DNA from: Persephonella sp.
Lineage (GTDB): Bacteria; Aquificota; Aquificia; Aquificales; Hydrogenothermaceae
Length of the DNA stretch: 10,661 nucleotides
Direction: 5' to 3'
Assembly (NCBI GenBank): GCA_027081375.1
Contig: JALWKR010000264.1
Coordinates: 1 to 10,661 of the forward strand
Shown here piece by piece: positions 1 through 6,085 of this stretch. A program made the position numbers and the translations under genes. How positions within the stretch are numbered: the stretch's first letter is position 1; every line of letters begins with the position of its first letter. Under the pieces are notes generated by a model. It did not search any database and was not told the DNA's origin. It worked only from the letters and a program-made list of their open reading frames with translations.

Positions 1-85
1 ATATCTGAGAATCTATAATTTTATAAGACCACATTATGCTTTAGGATTAAGAACTCCTGCTGAGTTGGCTTATGGAAAATGTTAA
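1..85 (+). CDS. DDE transposase, C-terminal end (partial at left edge)
   Basis: Reading from base 2, the frame is open for 27 codons to a TAA at 83-85 and contains IRPHYALGLRTPAELAYG. The pattern N-x-x-RPH-x-x-L-x-x-x-TPAE is the conserved C-terminal end of the RNase H-fold (rve/DDE) transposases of IS3-, IS481- and IS6-type elements. Everything upstream, including the catalytic residues, lies outside the window, so neither the IS family nor whether the gene is intact can be told. It points toward the CRISPR remnant, and the right end of the insertion sequence should lie within the next hundred or so bases. The motif is short but distinctive, so the general call is fairly safe. Confidence 0.75.
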   Translation, partial: YLRIYNFIRPHYALGLRTPAELAYGKC

Positions 86-108
86 AATTTTTATTGGTAG
101 GTGTTCAC

Positions 109-129
109 TATGTATTGAACCGATACATA
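109..129. repeat. Short inverted repeat downstream of the transposase
   Basis: TATGTAT (109-115) pairs with ATACATA (123-129). Counting a G-T pair and the inner G-C pair gives a nine-pair hairpin with a three-base loop. It lies 24 bases after the transposase stop. No T run follows, so it is not a standard intrinsic terminator. It may be part of the right terminal region of the insertion sequence, which would need the other end of the element to confirm. Confidence 0.35.
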
Positions 130-187
130 CTAAATGAGGGTTTCTTAGAAATTGAATACGTTGATTTTCAAGGATTACAGAGGGGCT

Positions 188-299
188 CTTGAAACTAACC
201 CGTTTGATTAGGGTATTGCGACATGATATAAGTCCATCCATCCTCAAGGGTGTATCTTACATAACTTGAAATTAACCCGTTTAATTAGGGTATTATATG
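188..299 (+). CRISPR. CRISPR remnant: two repeats and one spacer
   Basis: A 30-base unit starting CTTGAAA at 188-217 recurs at 265-294 with 28 of 30 bases identical (C/T at unit position 8, G/A at position 19). The first copy continues to 222 and ends in ATTGCGAC, giving a repeat of about 35 bases with an internal ACCC/GGGT inverted pair. The ending equals the crRNA 5' handle of Thermus type III repeats, which suggests plus-strand transcription. The second copy diverges after 294, as expected of the decayed terminal repeat of an array. The 42-base stretch 223-264 would be the only spacer. No leader and no further clean copy are visible toward the transposase. With only two copies the CRISPR call is tentative, but proximity to a type III-linked effector operon supports it. 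Confidence 0.55.
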
Positions 300-391
300 G
301 CAGATTACAGAAAGAAAATGAGAGGAAATTAAATTTAAAGATTATTTTGAGCAAATAGTGTCAAGCCGATTTTGCATTGAACATTTCTATA

Positions 392-1987
392 TTAAAAAAT
401 ACTTTTTAGCCTTTTGTCTTTCATATCAAAAACCGGATAGTATTTATTTTCCAGTTCTGAAGCATTAAAGTTAAAGTTATAAATATACCCATCCCAAAAG
501 TGACCAATAGCCATTCCCAGTGCAAAAGCAATTGGAACAGGAACACTAAGGAAAAAGTGATACTTTTGAATCTGGTATTTGACCTTGAGCACATTAAGGA
601 CAGAATAAATCTCTGATACATATCTTATCCAGTAATCCACTGGAATATCCTCAAAATCCTGAGGCAAAGGAATATCACCCTGAAACTCTTTTGACTCAAT
701 CTTTATTAAAGGCCAATTTCTTCCAGTAGTCTCAAGATAATTTTGAACATCTCCATAAGGACTATGACTTGCCAGCCAGATAGCAACGGCTACGTTTCCA
801 CAGCTTTCTATATTTTCTTGTATTTCAACTTCTATATTTTTCAGCTGGTTTTGTATATTTTTGCGAATATATTTTATTCTTCTCAGTTTTGCGGTCGTAG
901 ATAAATCTATAACAGGAATATACTCATCTGATTGGTAATGATAAACTAAAACAGGTTTCTTGGTTCCCAATTTTATTCCAAGCCCCATTGCCAGAGATAC
1001 AGGAACAGATAAACCTACATGCAACACTCTTTTTTTAAAATCTACTTTTGAATAGATATTTTTTAATTTTTCCTCAAAATTCAAAACCTGCTTAATCCAT
1101 TCATTTTCTTCTACAAGTTGTTCTGATGTTATAGCTGGAAGGAAATTTTGATAAGCAATACCTAAATCTTTTCTTTCAATACCTAAAATATTTTCTAAAC
1201 CATTAATGGAAAAATCCTTTTCCTTTTTCTTTATTTCTTTCTCTATTTTATTTAATGCTATGGTTGTTTCTTGTGGTGGTCTTTTTACTAAATAGACAAA
1301 AGGAATATCTACAGGTTTATCTCCAAGCCAGTAAATAAGTTCGTCTACCGTATCAAGGCTATCTGGAGTTATAAGTTTAAGATTGTGTGATTTGGCAATC
1401 TCTTCTTTTTGAGGAATGTATGAAACCTCAAATATTTCCCCCTCTTCATTGACCACACCGGTAAAAGCAAATCTTTTTATATTTTCTTCAGGAAGCAATA
1501 ACCCTGCTGTAACTGCCAGCATAAAGGATTTTCCAGTGAAATCTCTGTCAAAAACTATAAAAAAGTTTTGAATTTGGTGTTTCTTGGTTTTCAGCAGTTG
1601 TTTTATAGTGCTTAAAGCCTGCCTTATTTCTAAATTTGACGAAAAAGTTAATGTATCTATCGGTTTCGAGAGAGGTATTATATAAGCTGTTGCAAGTTCT
1701 CCTTTATTGTTTAAAGCGATTGGGAATTTTACCTCTATTGGAGTTGATTTGAATATCTTTTTAGTGTTTAGCTCAGATGTGTTCATAAGTTTAGAAAGTT
1801 TTTCTATATCAAATAAATCTTCTCTTTTTTTGATTTGTGTCCATATCAAGAATTTAATCTCATTAGAGATGGTTTCATCAGTTAGAAGCTGATATAGTTC
1901 GTCTATTTCTTTTGGTTCAACGGCTCCGCTTCTTAAAATCTCTTTAAGCCTTTGTGGGTTATCTTTGTATTTTAATAATTCTCCCAA
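392..1987 (-). CDS. calpL: CalpL: Lon protease-SAVED cyclic-oligoadenylate sensor
   Basis: This 531-residue soluble protein has no AAA+ domain. A helical N-terminus (1-90) precedes a Lon-type (S16) protease domain (about 90-235). In it Ser154 (TGKS) and Lys194 (IPQK) are 40 residues apart, near the 43 of the E. coli Lon Ser-Lys dyad, and FAFTGVVNEEGEI matches the Lon MTGEI segment. Residues 315-531 form a SAVED domain with two CARF-like halves, shown by repeated LSVPV...LG motifs at 326-338 and 480-493. In the known Calp system this protein binds cA4 from type III CRISPR, oligomerises and cleaves CalpT. The start is a TTG directly after the calpT stop, backed by GAGGT seven bases upstream; the next Met is residue 68. 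Protease activity and cA4 binding here are inferred from the family. Confidence 0.88.
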   Translation of the reverse strand: MGELLKYKDNPQRLKEILRSGAVEPKEIDELYQLLTDETISNEIKFLIWTQIKKREDLFDIEKLSKLMNTSELNTKKIFKSTPIEVKFPIALNNKGELATAYIIPLSKPIDTLTFSSNLEIRQALSTIKQLLKTKKHQIQNFFIVFDRDFTGKSFMLAVTAGLLLPEENIKRFAFTGVVNEEGEIFEVSYIPQKEEIAKSHNLKLITPDSLDTVDELIYWLGDKPVDIPFVYLVKRPPQETTIALNKIEKEIKKKEKDFSINGLENILGIERKDLGIAYQNFLPAITSEQLVEENEWIKQVLNFEEKLKNIYSKVDFKKRVLHVGLSVPVSLAMGLGIKLGTKKPVLVYHYQSDEYIPVIDLSTTAKLRRIKYIRKNIQNQLKNIEVEIQENIESCGNVAVAIWLASHSPYGDVQNYLETTGRNWPLIKIESKEFQGDIPLPQDFEDIPVDYWIRYVSEIYSVLNVLKVKYQIQKYHFFLSVPVPIAFALGMAIGHFWDGYIYNFNFNASELENKYYPVFDMKDKRLKSIF

Positions 1988-2887
1988 TTATCTGACCTCT
2001 TTTATGATTATGTTTTGTCCAATATAGTCTATGTTAATATTATCTTTGAACTCTTCTGGAATGGCTATTTGTATAACTTTTGGAAAATTTTCAAACTCGT
2101 GTTTTTCACCGAAAATTTCCACCACCGCAGGTTTATCTATTAGCTCTTCATCTGGTTCTAACTCAAGGACTTTTTCTTCTTTGTTGTAAAACAGGGTAAA
2201 ATTCTTACCTCTATAAACAGTCTTTTCTTCCCCTGCTGCCAAAAGCTGTTTTTCTAATCTTTCAGGGGGAATGTATATAACTTGCTTACTCTGCTTTTCT
2301 TCTAAATCATCAAAATATTCAAATATCCTTGCTTTGTATTCTTTTACATCTTCTACTTCGTCTTCTTTAAATCTGTTTTGGATAAAATAGCCTTCTTCTA
2401 GAATAGAAAGTCCTCTTTTTTCAGGAGGAATTTTTATGCCTTCGTCTAAAATCTTTAGCAATAAATCTATGTCTTCATCAGATAATTTTCCTATATATAC
2501 TGCCTTTTCAATTTCCTCCAAAGGTATATAAAACTCGTTCCAGGTCTCTACCATATACGGAAGTCCATTAAGCTCAAATATAAAATCTTCCTCAGTAGCA
2601 AAATCTACGAAATCAGATACTTTATAAACGGAATAAAGATTTTGGCTACTACCTTCAAGTTCTCCATTTATCATAAAAAACATAGGTATTCCTCTTTCGG
2701 AAATTAGATAATATATTTCTCCAAACTCAAGGACTGGTTTAGTTTGTGTGTTTTCTTTAAGTGTTTGCTGTAGTTCCATAAATTTATTTTTCAGTTTATT
2801 TTTATCTGTTTCTATATCCTCAATTTCTGGTATTGGATTTTTTTTCTGTTCTTTATACTGCTGATATAGAGCTTCAAGATACTTCAT
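1988..2887 (-). CDS. calpT: CalpT: degenerate MazF-like partner of CalpL and CalpS
   Basis: This 299-residue acidic protein has a charged helical N-terminus (1-50). A MazF-like beta domain follows (about 54-140, from FGEIYYLISERGIP to VYIGKLSDEDI), then a linker and a separate C-terminal beta-rich domain (about 220-299). The position of the MazF catalytic Arg before the conserved Pro68 is Ile, so toxin activity is unlikely. In the characterised system CalpT is a MazF homologue that holds the sigma factor CalpS and is cut by CalpL into a large and a small fragment of roughly 23 and 10 kDa. A cut near 216-219 (LLAAG) would give similar sizes here; this site is my inference. AAGGGG precedes the ATG by seven bases. 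The assignment rests on size, fold resemblance and position between calpS and calpL. Confidence 0.72.
   Translation of the reverse strand: MKYLEALYQQYKEQKKNPIPEIEDIETDKNKLKNKFMELQQTLKENTQTKPVLEFGEIYYLISERGIPMFFMINGELEGSSQNLYSVYKVSDFVDFATEEDFIFELNGLPYMVETWNEFYIPLEEIEKAVYIGKLSDEDIDLLLKILDEGIKIPPEKRGLSILEEGYFIQNRFKEDEVEDVKEYKARIFEYFDDLEEKQSKQVIYIPPERLEKQLLAAGEEKTVYRGKNFTLFYNKEEKVLELEPDEELIDKPAVVEIFGEKHEFENFPKVIQIAIPEEFKDNINIDYIGQNIIIKEVR
1995..1999 (-). promoter_or_regulatory. Ribosome binding site that fixes the calpL TTG start
   Basis: Read on the minus strand, GAGGT lies seven bases before the TTG at 1987-1985 and inside the last codons of calpT. It supports a TTG start directly after the calpT stop and implies translational coupling of the protease to its substrate. 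No ATG occurs in the frame until codon 68. Confidence 0.55.
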
Positions 2888-2934
2888 CGTAAATCCCCTT
2901 ACATAATTTAAGTGATTTTTAGTTGTTAATATTA

Positions 2935-3615
2935 TTAACGAAACTTATCACATATTTCTGACATCAAATATTCCTGAACAAAATAAGTAAATCCTTCTAG
3001 TGAAAAACCTTTTTCTTTAACAAATTTTGTTAAAGAACTTTTTAATCTACTTTTTCTTTTGTATGCGGCATCATCAGAAATATTTTCACCAAAAAAGTTT
3101 TTATCGTTGAAAAACATATAACAAAGGGTTCTTTGTTCTGTTTCTGAGAATTCTTTTTTTATGGTTTCTGATATTTCTTTTGCTTCTATAATTATTACAA
3201 GGCTTACATCTTTGTTTATGGTAAGTATTTCAAATTCTTTTCCTTCTTCGTTTTCTTGAATTAGTTGTGTATCTCGTGGCTTTTTTTCTTCTGTGTAATA
3301 CTTTTTAAGAATTTCCCTTTGGTTTGTTCTTAAAAAGTTATGTATTGCTTGATATATATATGAAACGATATTTGTGCTCTTATCTTTTATTTTTTCTTTT
3401 AATGTAGGATTAAGGGAAAAATTTTGTTTGAACAATACTTTAGTTAAAAAATCATTAAAAAGGTCTTCGGGTTCTGTGTGCTTTTTGAGTAATTCATATT
3501 TACCAAACTCTTTTACAAAAATTTTAAATAGTATTTCGTAGCCTGTAATATTATCTGGATTATGAGGATTTAGTAAAAAATCAATGATATAAGAAAAACT
3601 ATCTTTATTGCCCAT
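2935..3615 (-). CDS. calpS: CalpS: ECF-like sigma factor
   Basis: This 226-residue protein has a divergent sigma-70 layout. A region 2-like part spans 25-106, with EPEDLFNDFLTKVL (48-61) and IVSYIYQAIHNFLRTNQRE (83-101) matching the ECF patterns around regions 2.1 to 2.4. A region 4-like helix-turn-helix spans about 146-200, with FSETEQRTL and ISDDAAYKRKSRLKSSL. No region 1.1 or 3 is seen, as in ECF factors. The gene overlaps the preceding one by 11 bases, with GAGGA ahead of its ATG, and lies 47 bases before calpT. In the described system the CalpT-bound sigma factor is freed when activated CalpL cleaves CalpT, linking CRISPR detection of foreign RNA to transcription. Its target promoters here are unknown; a candidate lies at 4346. 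Confidence 0.8.
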   Translation of the reverse strand: MGNKDSFSYIIDFLLNPHNPDNITGYEILFKIFVKEFGKYELLKKHTEPEDLFNDFLTKVLFKQNFSLNPTLKEKIKDKSTNIVSYIYQAIHNFLRTNQREILKKYYTEEKKPRDTQLIQENEEGKEFEILTINKDVSLVIIIEAKEISETIKKEFSETEQRTLCYMFFNDKNFFGENISDDAAYKRKSRLKSSLTKFVKEKGFSLEGFTYFVQEYLMSEICDKFR

Positions 3616-4288
3616 TTTTTTCCTCTATCTCTTTTAGTATCTTATCTATATACGATGTATCGCATTTTGCACATTTTTTGATTAGTTTGTAGTTTTCATT
3701 ATAAATTTTGCATTTTTCTTGTATAGCCTTTTTCTTAGAAGAAGCTTCTATATGCTCTAGTTCCTTTAAAAGTAAGATAGGAATACTAAATTCCATTCCT
3801 TTTATTTTAGTAATTTGTTTTCCTTTAACCTTTCTTTTAATTACTTCTCCAAAAATATAAGAATTTTTTTCTATAGATGGTAAAAAGCATTCGTATGTTT
3901 GAAATTCACAATTACCCATATTAAAGTTGACTTTTTCAGCATCCGTGTTTTGATTTAGTTGAAATGTAGACAACGCAATAAATTTTACGTTAGGTGGTTT
4001 TACATCTGTAATAACTATCGGTCGATACTTTTTTCCTTTAGTTTCTTCTAAAAGGTTATACTTATTTGAAGTTAAGACAATTTTATTTTGAGAAACAAAA
4101 TACAATGCACATACATTAACAACGTACATTTCACCTTTTTTTAAACTAATATACTTAAATACTTGTCTCCTATGATTTTTAACTTCTTTTTCTAGTTCTT
4201 TTATTTCTTTTTTAAGTTCCTGATTTTCTTCCTTGAGTTGATAATATTCTTTTACTTTCTTATAAATAAAAAGAAAAATGTGAATCAT
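3605..4288 (-). CDS. Coiled-coil protein with MazF/PemK-like fold, first gene of the calp operon
   Basis: This 227-residue protein has no firmly recognised name. A short hydrophobic start (2-9) is too brief for a sure membrane helix. A coiled coil (about 15-45) has hydrophobic positions at Leu18, Leu25, Ile29, Leu32 and Val36. A MazF/PemK-like core follows: KKGEMYVVNV (50-59), KYRPIVITDV (87-96) and VKFIALSTF (101-109). Arg89 and Ser107/Thr108 align with the catalytic Arg and Thr of MazF, unlike in CalpT. The C-terminus is lysine-rich and helical, with a CAKC pair at 206-209. The gene starts the operon and overlaps calpS by 11 bases, so it is probably co-translated with it. It could be an RNA-cleaving effector, an adaptor or a second sigma-binding protein. 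GGGAGAGGG ahead of the ATG serves as ribosome binding site. Confidence 0.6.
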   Translation of the reverse strand: MIHIFLFIYKKVKEYYQLKEENQELKKEIKELEKEVKNHRRQVFKYISLKKGEMYVVNVCALYFVSQNKIVLTSNKYNLLEETKGKKYRPIVITDVKPPNVKFIALSTFQLNQNTDAEKVNFNMGNCEFQTYECFLPSIEKNSYIFGEVIKRKVKGKQITKIKGMEFSIPILLLKELEHIEASSKKKAIQEKCKIYNENYKLIKKCAKCDTSYIDKILKEIEEKNGQ

Positions 4289-4310
4289 TTTTATCCCTCT
4301 CCCTGTCTTT

Positions 4311-4338
4311 ACAGTAATAATTTATCACAAATTGTCAA
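4311..4338 (-). promoter_or_regulatory. Candidate sigma-70 promoter of the calp operon
   Basis: On the minus strand a perfect TTGACA (4338-4333) is followed after 16 bases by TACTGT (4316-4311), a weak -10. Transcription would begin near 4304, about 16 bases before the first start codon, leaving room for the GGGAGAGGG ribosome binding site. The -35 is convincing; the -10 matches only three of six consensus bases. Confidence 0.45.
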
Positions 4339-4345
4339 AATTAAA

Positions 4346-4377
4346 GGAACCTTTACGTTTATTATTTTAAAATCTTA
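4346..4377 (+). promoter_or_regulatory. Possible ECF-type promoter facing the small basic ORF
   Basis: GGAACCT at 4346-4352 resembles the GGAAC -35 of many ECF sigma factors. TCTTA at 4373-4377 resembles the TCTAA/TCTGA -10 element of RpoE-type promoters, but the 20-base gap is longer than usual (about 16-17). The position divergent from an operon that encodes an ECF-like sigma factor is suggestive. The match is short and unproven. Confidence 0.25.
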
Positions 4378-4398
4378 GAAATGAAGGAAGTTATGTAA

Positions 4399-4548
4399 AT
4401 GAAAAATAAAAAAGTCGCTGTTGCTGCTAGTAAATCAATTGCAAATAAGTATGCTGCTAGTACTTTAGGAAGAGCTAGAATCTTCAAAAACAAGAAAAAG
4501 AAAAAAACTTTTAAGAAAATAAAAAATATAGAGGATTTTCTATATTAA
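4399..4548 (+). CDS. Small, very basic hypothetical protein (49 aa)
   Basis: The frame runs ATG to TAA with AAGGAAG nine bases ahead of the start (4384-4390). The 49-residue product begins MKNKKVAVAASKSIANKYAA and contains a run of five lysines (32-36). I count 14 Lys and 2 Arg against 2 acidic residues, so it would be strongly cationic and could bind nucleic acid or ribosomes. No signal peptide or membrane segment is seen, and I recognise no family. It is divergent from the calp operon, separated by 110 bases holding a candidate operon promoter and a GGAAC element. It could be a CalpS target, a small antitoxin-like partner for the MazF-fold protein, or a chance ORF. The alternating hydrophilic and small-residue pattern and the good ribosome binding site favour a real gene. 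Confidence 0.45.
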   Translation: MKNKKVAVAASKSIANKYAASTLGRARIFKNKKKKKTFKKIKNIEDFLY

Positions 4549-4596
4549 ATAAGGTAAAAAAAGCAAGCTAATAAATCCGTATTACTTAAGAAAATT

Positions 4597-4624
4597 TTGA
4601 ATATAGAATTATTATTATGATAAT
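4597..4624 (+). promoter_or_regulatory. Candidate promoter of the cytochrome c gene
   Basis: TTGAAT (4597-4602) and GATAAT (4619-4624) are separated by 16 bases and match the sigma-70 consensus at five of six (-10) and four of six (-35) positions. The -10 lies within the palindrome TATTAT-G-ATAATA (4613-4625), and an outer pair, TGAATAT (4598-4604) and ATATTCA (4623-4629), flanks the core promoter. A repressor could bind here, but AT-rich palindromes are common by chance. Confidence 0.4.
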
Positions 4625-4655
4625 ATTCAGTTTAACAAGAAAAAAGGAGGAATAG

Positions 4656-5132
4656 ATGAGGAAATTAATAGCTATTCTTGGAATTGGAAGTGTTATATTT
4701 TCTGCGTGTCAGATGAACACTTCTAAAAACATAACTGAAAAAACAGAAGTGGAAAAAGGTTATAAGGTTTATAAGAATGTTTGTTCAGCTTGCCACTGGG
4801 AAAAGGTTTCTCCTGAGCAGATAAAAAATATTAGAAAAACTGTTATGTCTGGTGGAAGACCGCCTTTTAATGCTCCTCCTATGTCTGAAGTTTCAGCTAG
4901 AGTTAAAAAGTTCTATCCAACAGAAGAAAAGTTTGTAGCTTTTGTTAAAGATTACATTACTAACCCTTCGAGAGAAAAAGGTGTATGTATGCCTATGGCA
5001 TTTAAGATTTTTGGAGTAATGCCTCCTATTGGAAAGAATATGAAGGAAGAGGATAAAGAAGCTGTTGCAAAATGGCTTTATCACAACTTCCATATGACAT
5101 GGGAAGAGTTTATGAGGAAAAATCCTCATTAA
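4656..5132 (+). CDS. Lipoprotein c-type cytochrome
   Basis: This 158-residue protein starts with a lipoprotein signal (MRKLIAILGIGSVIFSAC) and a predicted lipidated Cys18, so it should be anchored on the periplasmic side of a membrane. One haem site, CSACH (43-47), follows GYKVYKNV, the usual pattern of small class I cytochromes c. The likely distal ligand is Met122 in FGVMPPIGKNM, followed by a closing helix ending KWLYHNF. The 47-122 loop holds a long insert with many prolines (RPPFNAPP at 68-75), giving a larger fold than a minimal cytochrome. It would carry electrons in respiration, but its partner cannot be read from the context. GGAGG lies five bases before the ATG, a promoter candidate lies at 4597, and a strong terminator follows the stop at once, so it is probably transcribed alone. 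Confidence 0.85.
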   Translation: MRKLIAILGIGSVIFSACQMNTSKNITEKTEVEKGYKVYKNVCSACHWEKVSPEQIKNIRKTVMSGGRPPFNAPPMSEVSARVKKFYPTEEKFVAFVKDYITNPSREKGVCMPMAFKIFGVMPPIGKNMKEEDKEAVAKWLYHNFHMTWEEFMRKNPH

Positions 5133-5133
5133 T

Positions 5134-5159
5134 AAAAAGCCTGCCTAGGCAGGCTTTTT
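5134..5159. terminator. Bidirectional intrinsic terminator between cytochrome c and metF
   Basis: A perfect 26-base palindrome: GCCTGCC-TA-GGCAGGC (5139-5154) flanked by five A and then six T. It starts two bases after the cytochrome stop codon. Its T run overlaps the last bases of metF on the other strand, so it can stop transcription from both convergent genes. Confidence 0.93.
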
Positions 5160-6049
5160 TATATCAAATGTTTTATTCTCTCGTATATCTGTATTGTTGC
5201 CTTTGATTTGTTTAATGTATAGAAATGAAGTCCTTTAGCTCCGTTTTTTAGTAAATCCTCACACTGCTTCACAGCATACTCAATGCCTATCTTTTCAACC
5301 TCTTCAGGTTTATCCTCTACAGCTTCAAGTTTTTTAACTAACTCTTCAGGAATTGTTGCTCCGCACATAAGAGCAAACTTTCTAATCTGCTTAAAATTTG
5401 TTATAGGCATTATTCCTGGAATAATAGGTATATTAATTCCTGCTTTTTCTACTCTTTCTAAGAAGTCATAGAAAAATCTGTTATCAAAGAACATCTGTGT
5501 AATGGCAAACTCTGCTCCTGCCTCTACCTTTTTCTTAAAGTAATAAATATCTCTTTCAAGATTTGGACTTTCAGGATGCCCCTCAGGATAAGCTGCAACT
5601 CCTATGCTAAACCAGTCTCCAAAGTTTTCTCTAATAAGCTCAACTAGTTCATTTGCATATCTGCAACCATCAGGAGGAAAAACAAATGTTTCTTCCTGAC
5701 CTTGTGGAATATCTCCTCTCAGAGCCAGTATATTTTGAACACCAATTTTTTTATACTCGTTTAGAATATCAATAATTTCTTTCTTTGTATGTCCTATACA
5801 TGTTTGGTGAGCCATAACAGTAAGGTCTGTCTCTTGATGGATCCTTTTTACAACTCTTATTGTCCTTTCTCTTGTGGAACCCCCTGCTCCATATGTTATA
5901 GAAACAAATGTAGGCTTTATGTACTCAAGTTCCTTTATTGTTTCACATAGAGCGTCTTCTCCTTCTTTTGTTTTAGGAGGAAAAAACTCAAAGGATATAC
6001 TGTGTTTTACCTGTTTTAATATCTCTCCAATCTTCATATTTTTCCCCAT
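5159..6049 (-). CDS. metF: 5,10-methylenetetrahydrofolate reductase
   Basis: The enzyme reduces 5,10-methylene-THF to 5-methyl-THF with FAD, supplying the methyl group for methionine. At 296 residues it has the usual length of the bacterial single-domain TIM-barrel form. Hallmarks in order are SFEFFPPK (19-26, with the catalytic-type Glu21), [13 protein letters not shown] (51-63), HQTCIGHT (81-88), LALRGD (108-113), [10 protein letters not shown] (152-161), [11 protein letters not shown] (183-193), PGIMPI (211-216) and [10 protein letters not shown] (273-282). Two starts are possible. The first ATG (6049) has only AAGAG before it; the ATG four codons later (6037) has GGGGA at good spacing and may be the real one. 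It follows the peptidase gene by 51 bases on the same strand and may be co-transcribed with it. Confidence 0.96.
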   Translation of the reverse strand: MGKNMKIGEILKQVKHSISFEFFPPKTKEGEDALCETIKELEYIKPTFVSITYGAGGSTRERTIRVVKRIHQETDLTVMAHQTCIGHTKKEIIDILNEYKKIGVQNILALRGDIPQGQEETFVFPPDGCRYANELVELIRENFGDWFSIGVAAYPEGHPESPNLERDIYYFKKKVEAGAEFAITQMFFDNRFFYDFLERVEKAGINIPIIPGIMPITNFKQIRKFALMCGATIPEELVKKLEAVEDKPEEVEKIGIEYAVKQCEDLLKNGAKGLHFYTLNKSKATIQIYERIKHLI

Positions 6050-6085
6050 CTCTTTTTTTAATATCCTAACATGTTATCTACTTTT

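Noticed and set aside
110..149. Possible third, decayed CRISPR repeat (TTGAAC...GAGGGT)
   Set aside because: Only scattered matches to the repeat, with no clean block. The spacing of 73 bases does not equal the 77 between the two good copies, and the region is better described by the hairpin.
47..247. Minus-strand open frame of 66 codons
   Set aside because: It overlaps the transposase end and the CRISPR remnant on the other strand, and its protein shows no recognisable pattern. The repeats explain the sequence better.
173..310. GATTACAG at 173-180 and again at 303-310, as a possible target-site duplication around the repeats
   Set aside because: Eight bases is weak evidence, there is no element between them other than the CRISPR remnant, and the flanks differ.
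359..364. Minus-strand TTGACA as a leader promoter running into the CRISPR repeats
   Set aside because: No -10 lies at 16-18 bases, and the repeat ending and the decayed second copy both argue for plus-strand orientation.
3605..4288. Alternative labelling of this gene as CalpT instead of the 299-residue protein
   Set aside because: The 299-residue protein better fits the known size and two-domain cleavage pattern of CalpT, and this protein retains MazF active-site-like residues. The alternative is not excluded.
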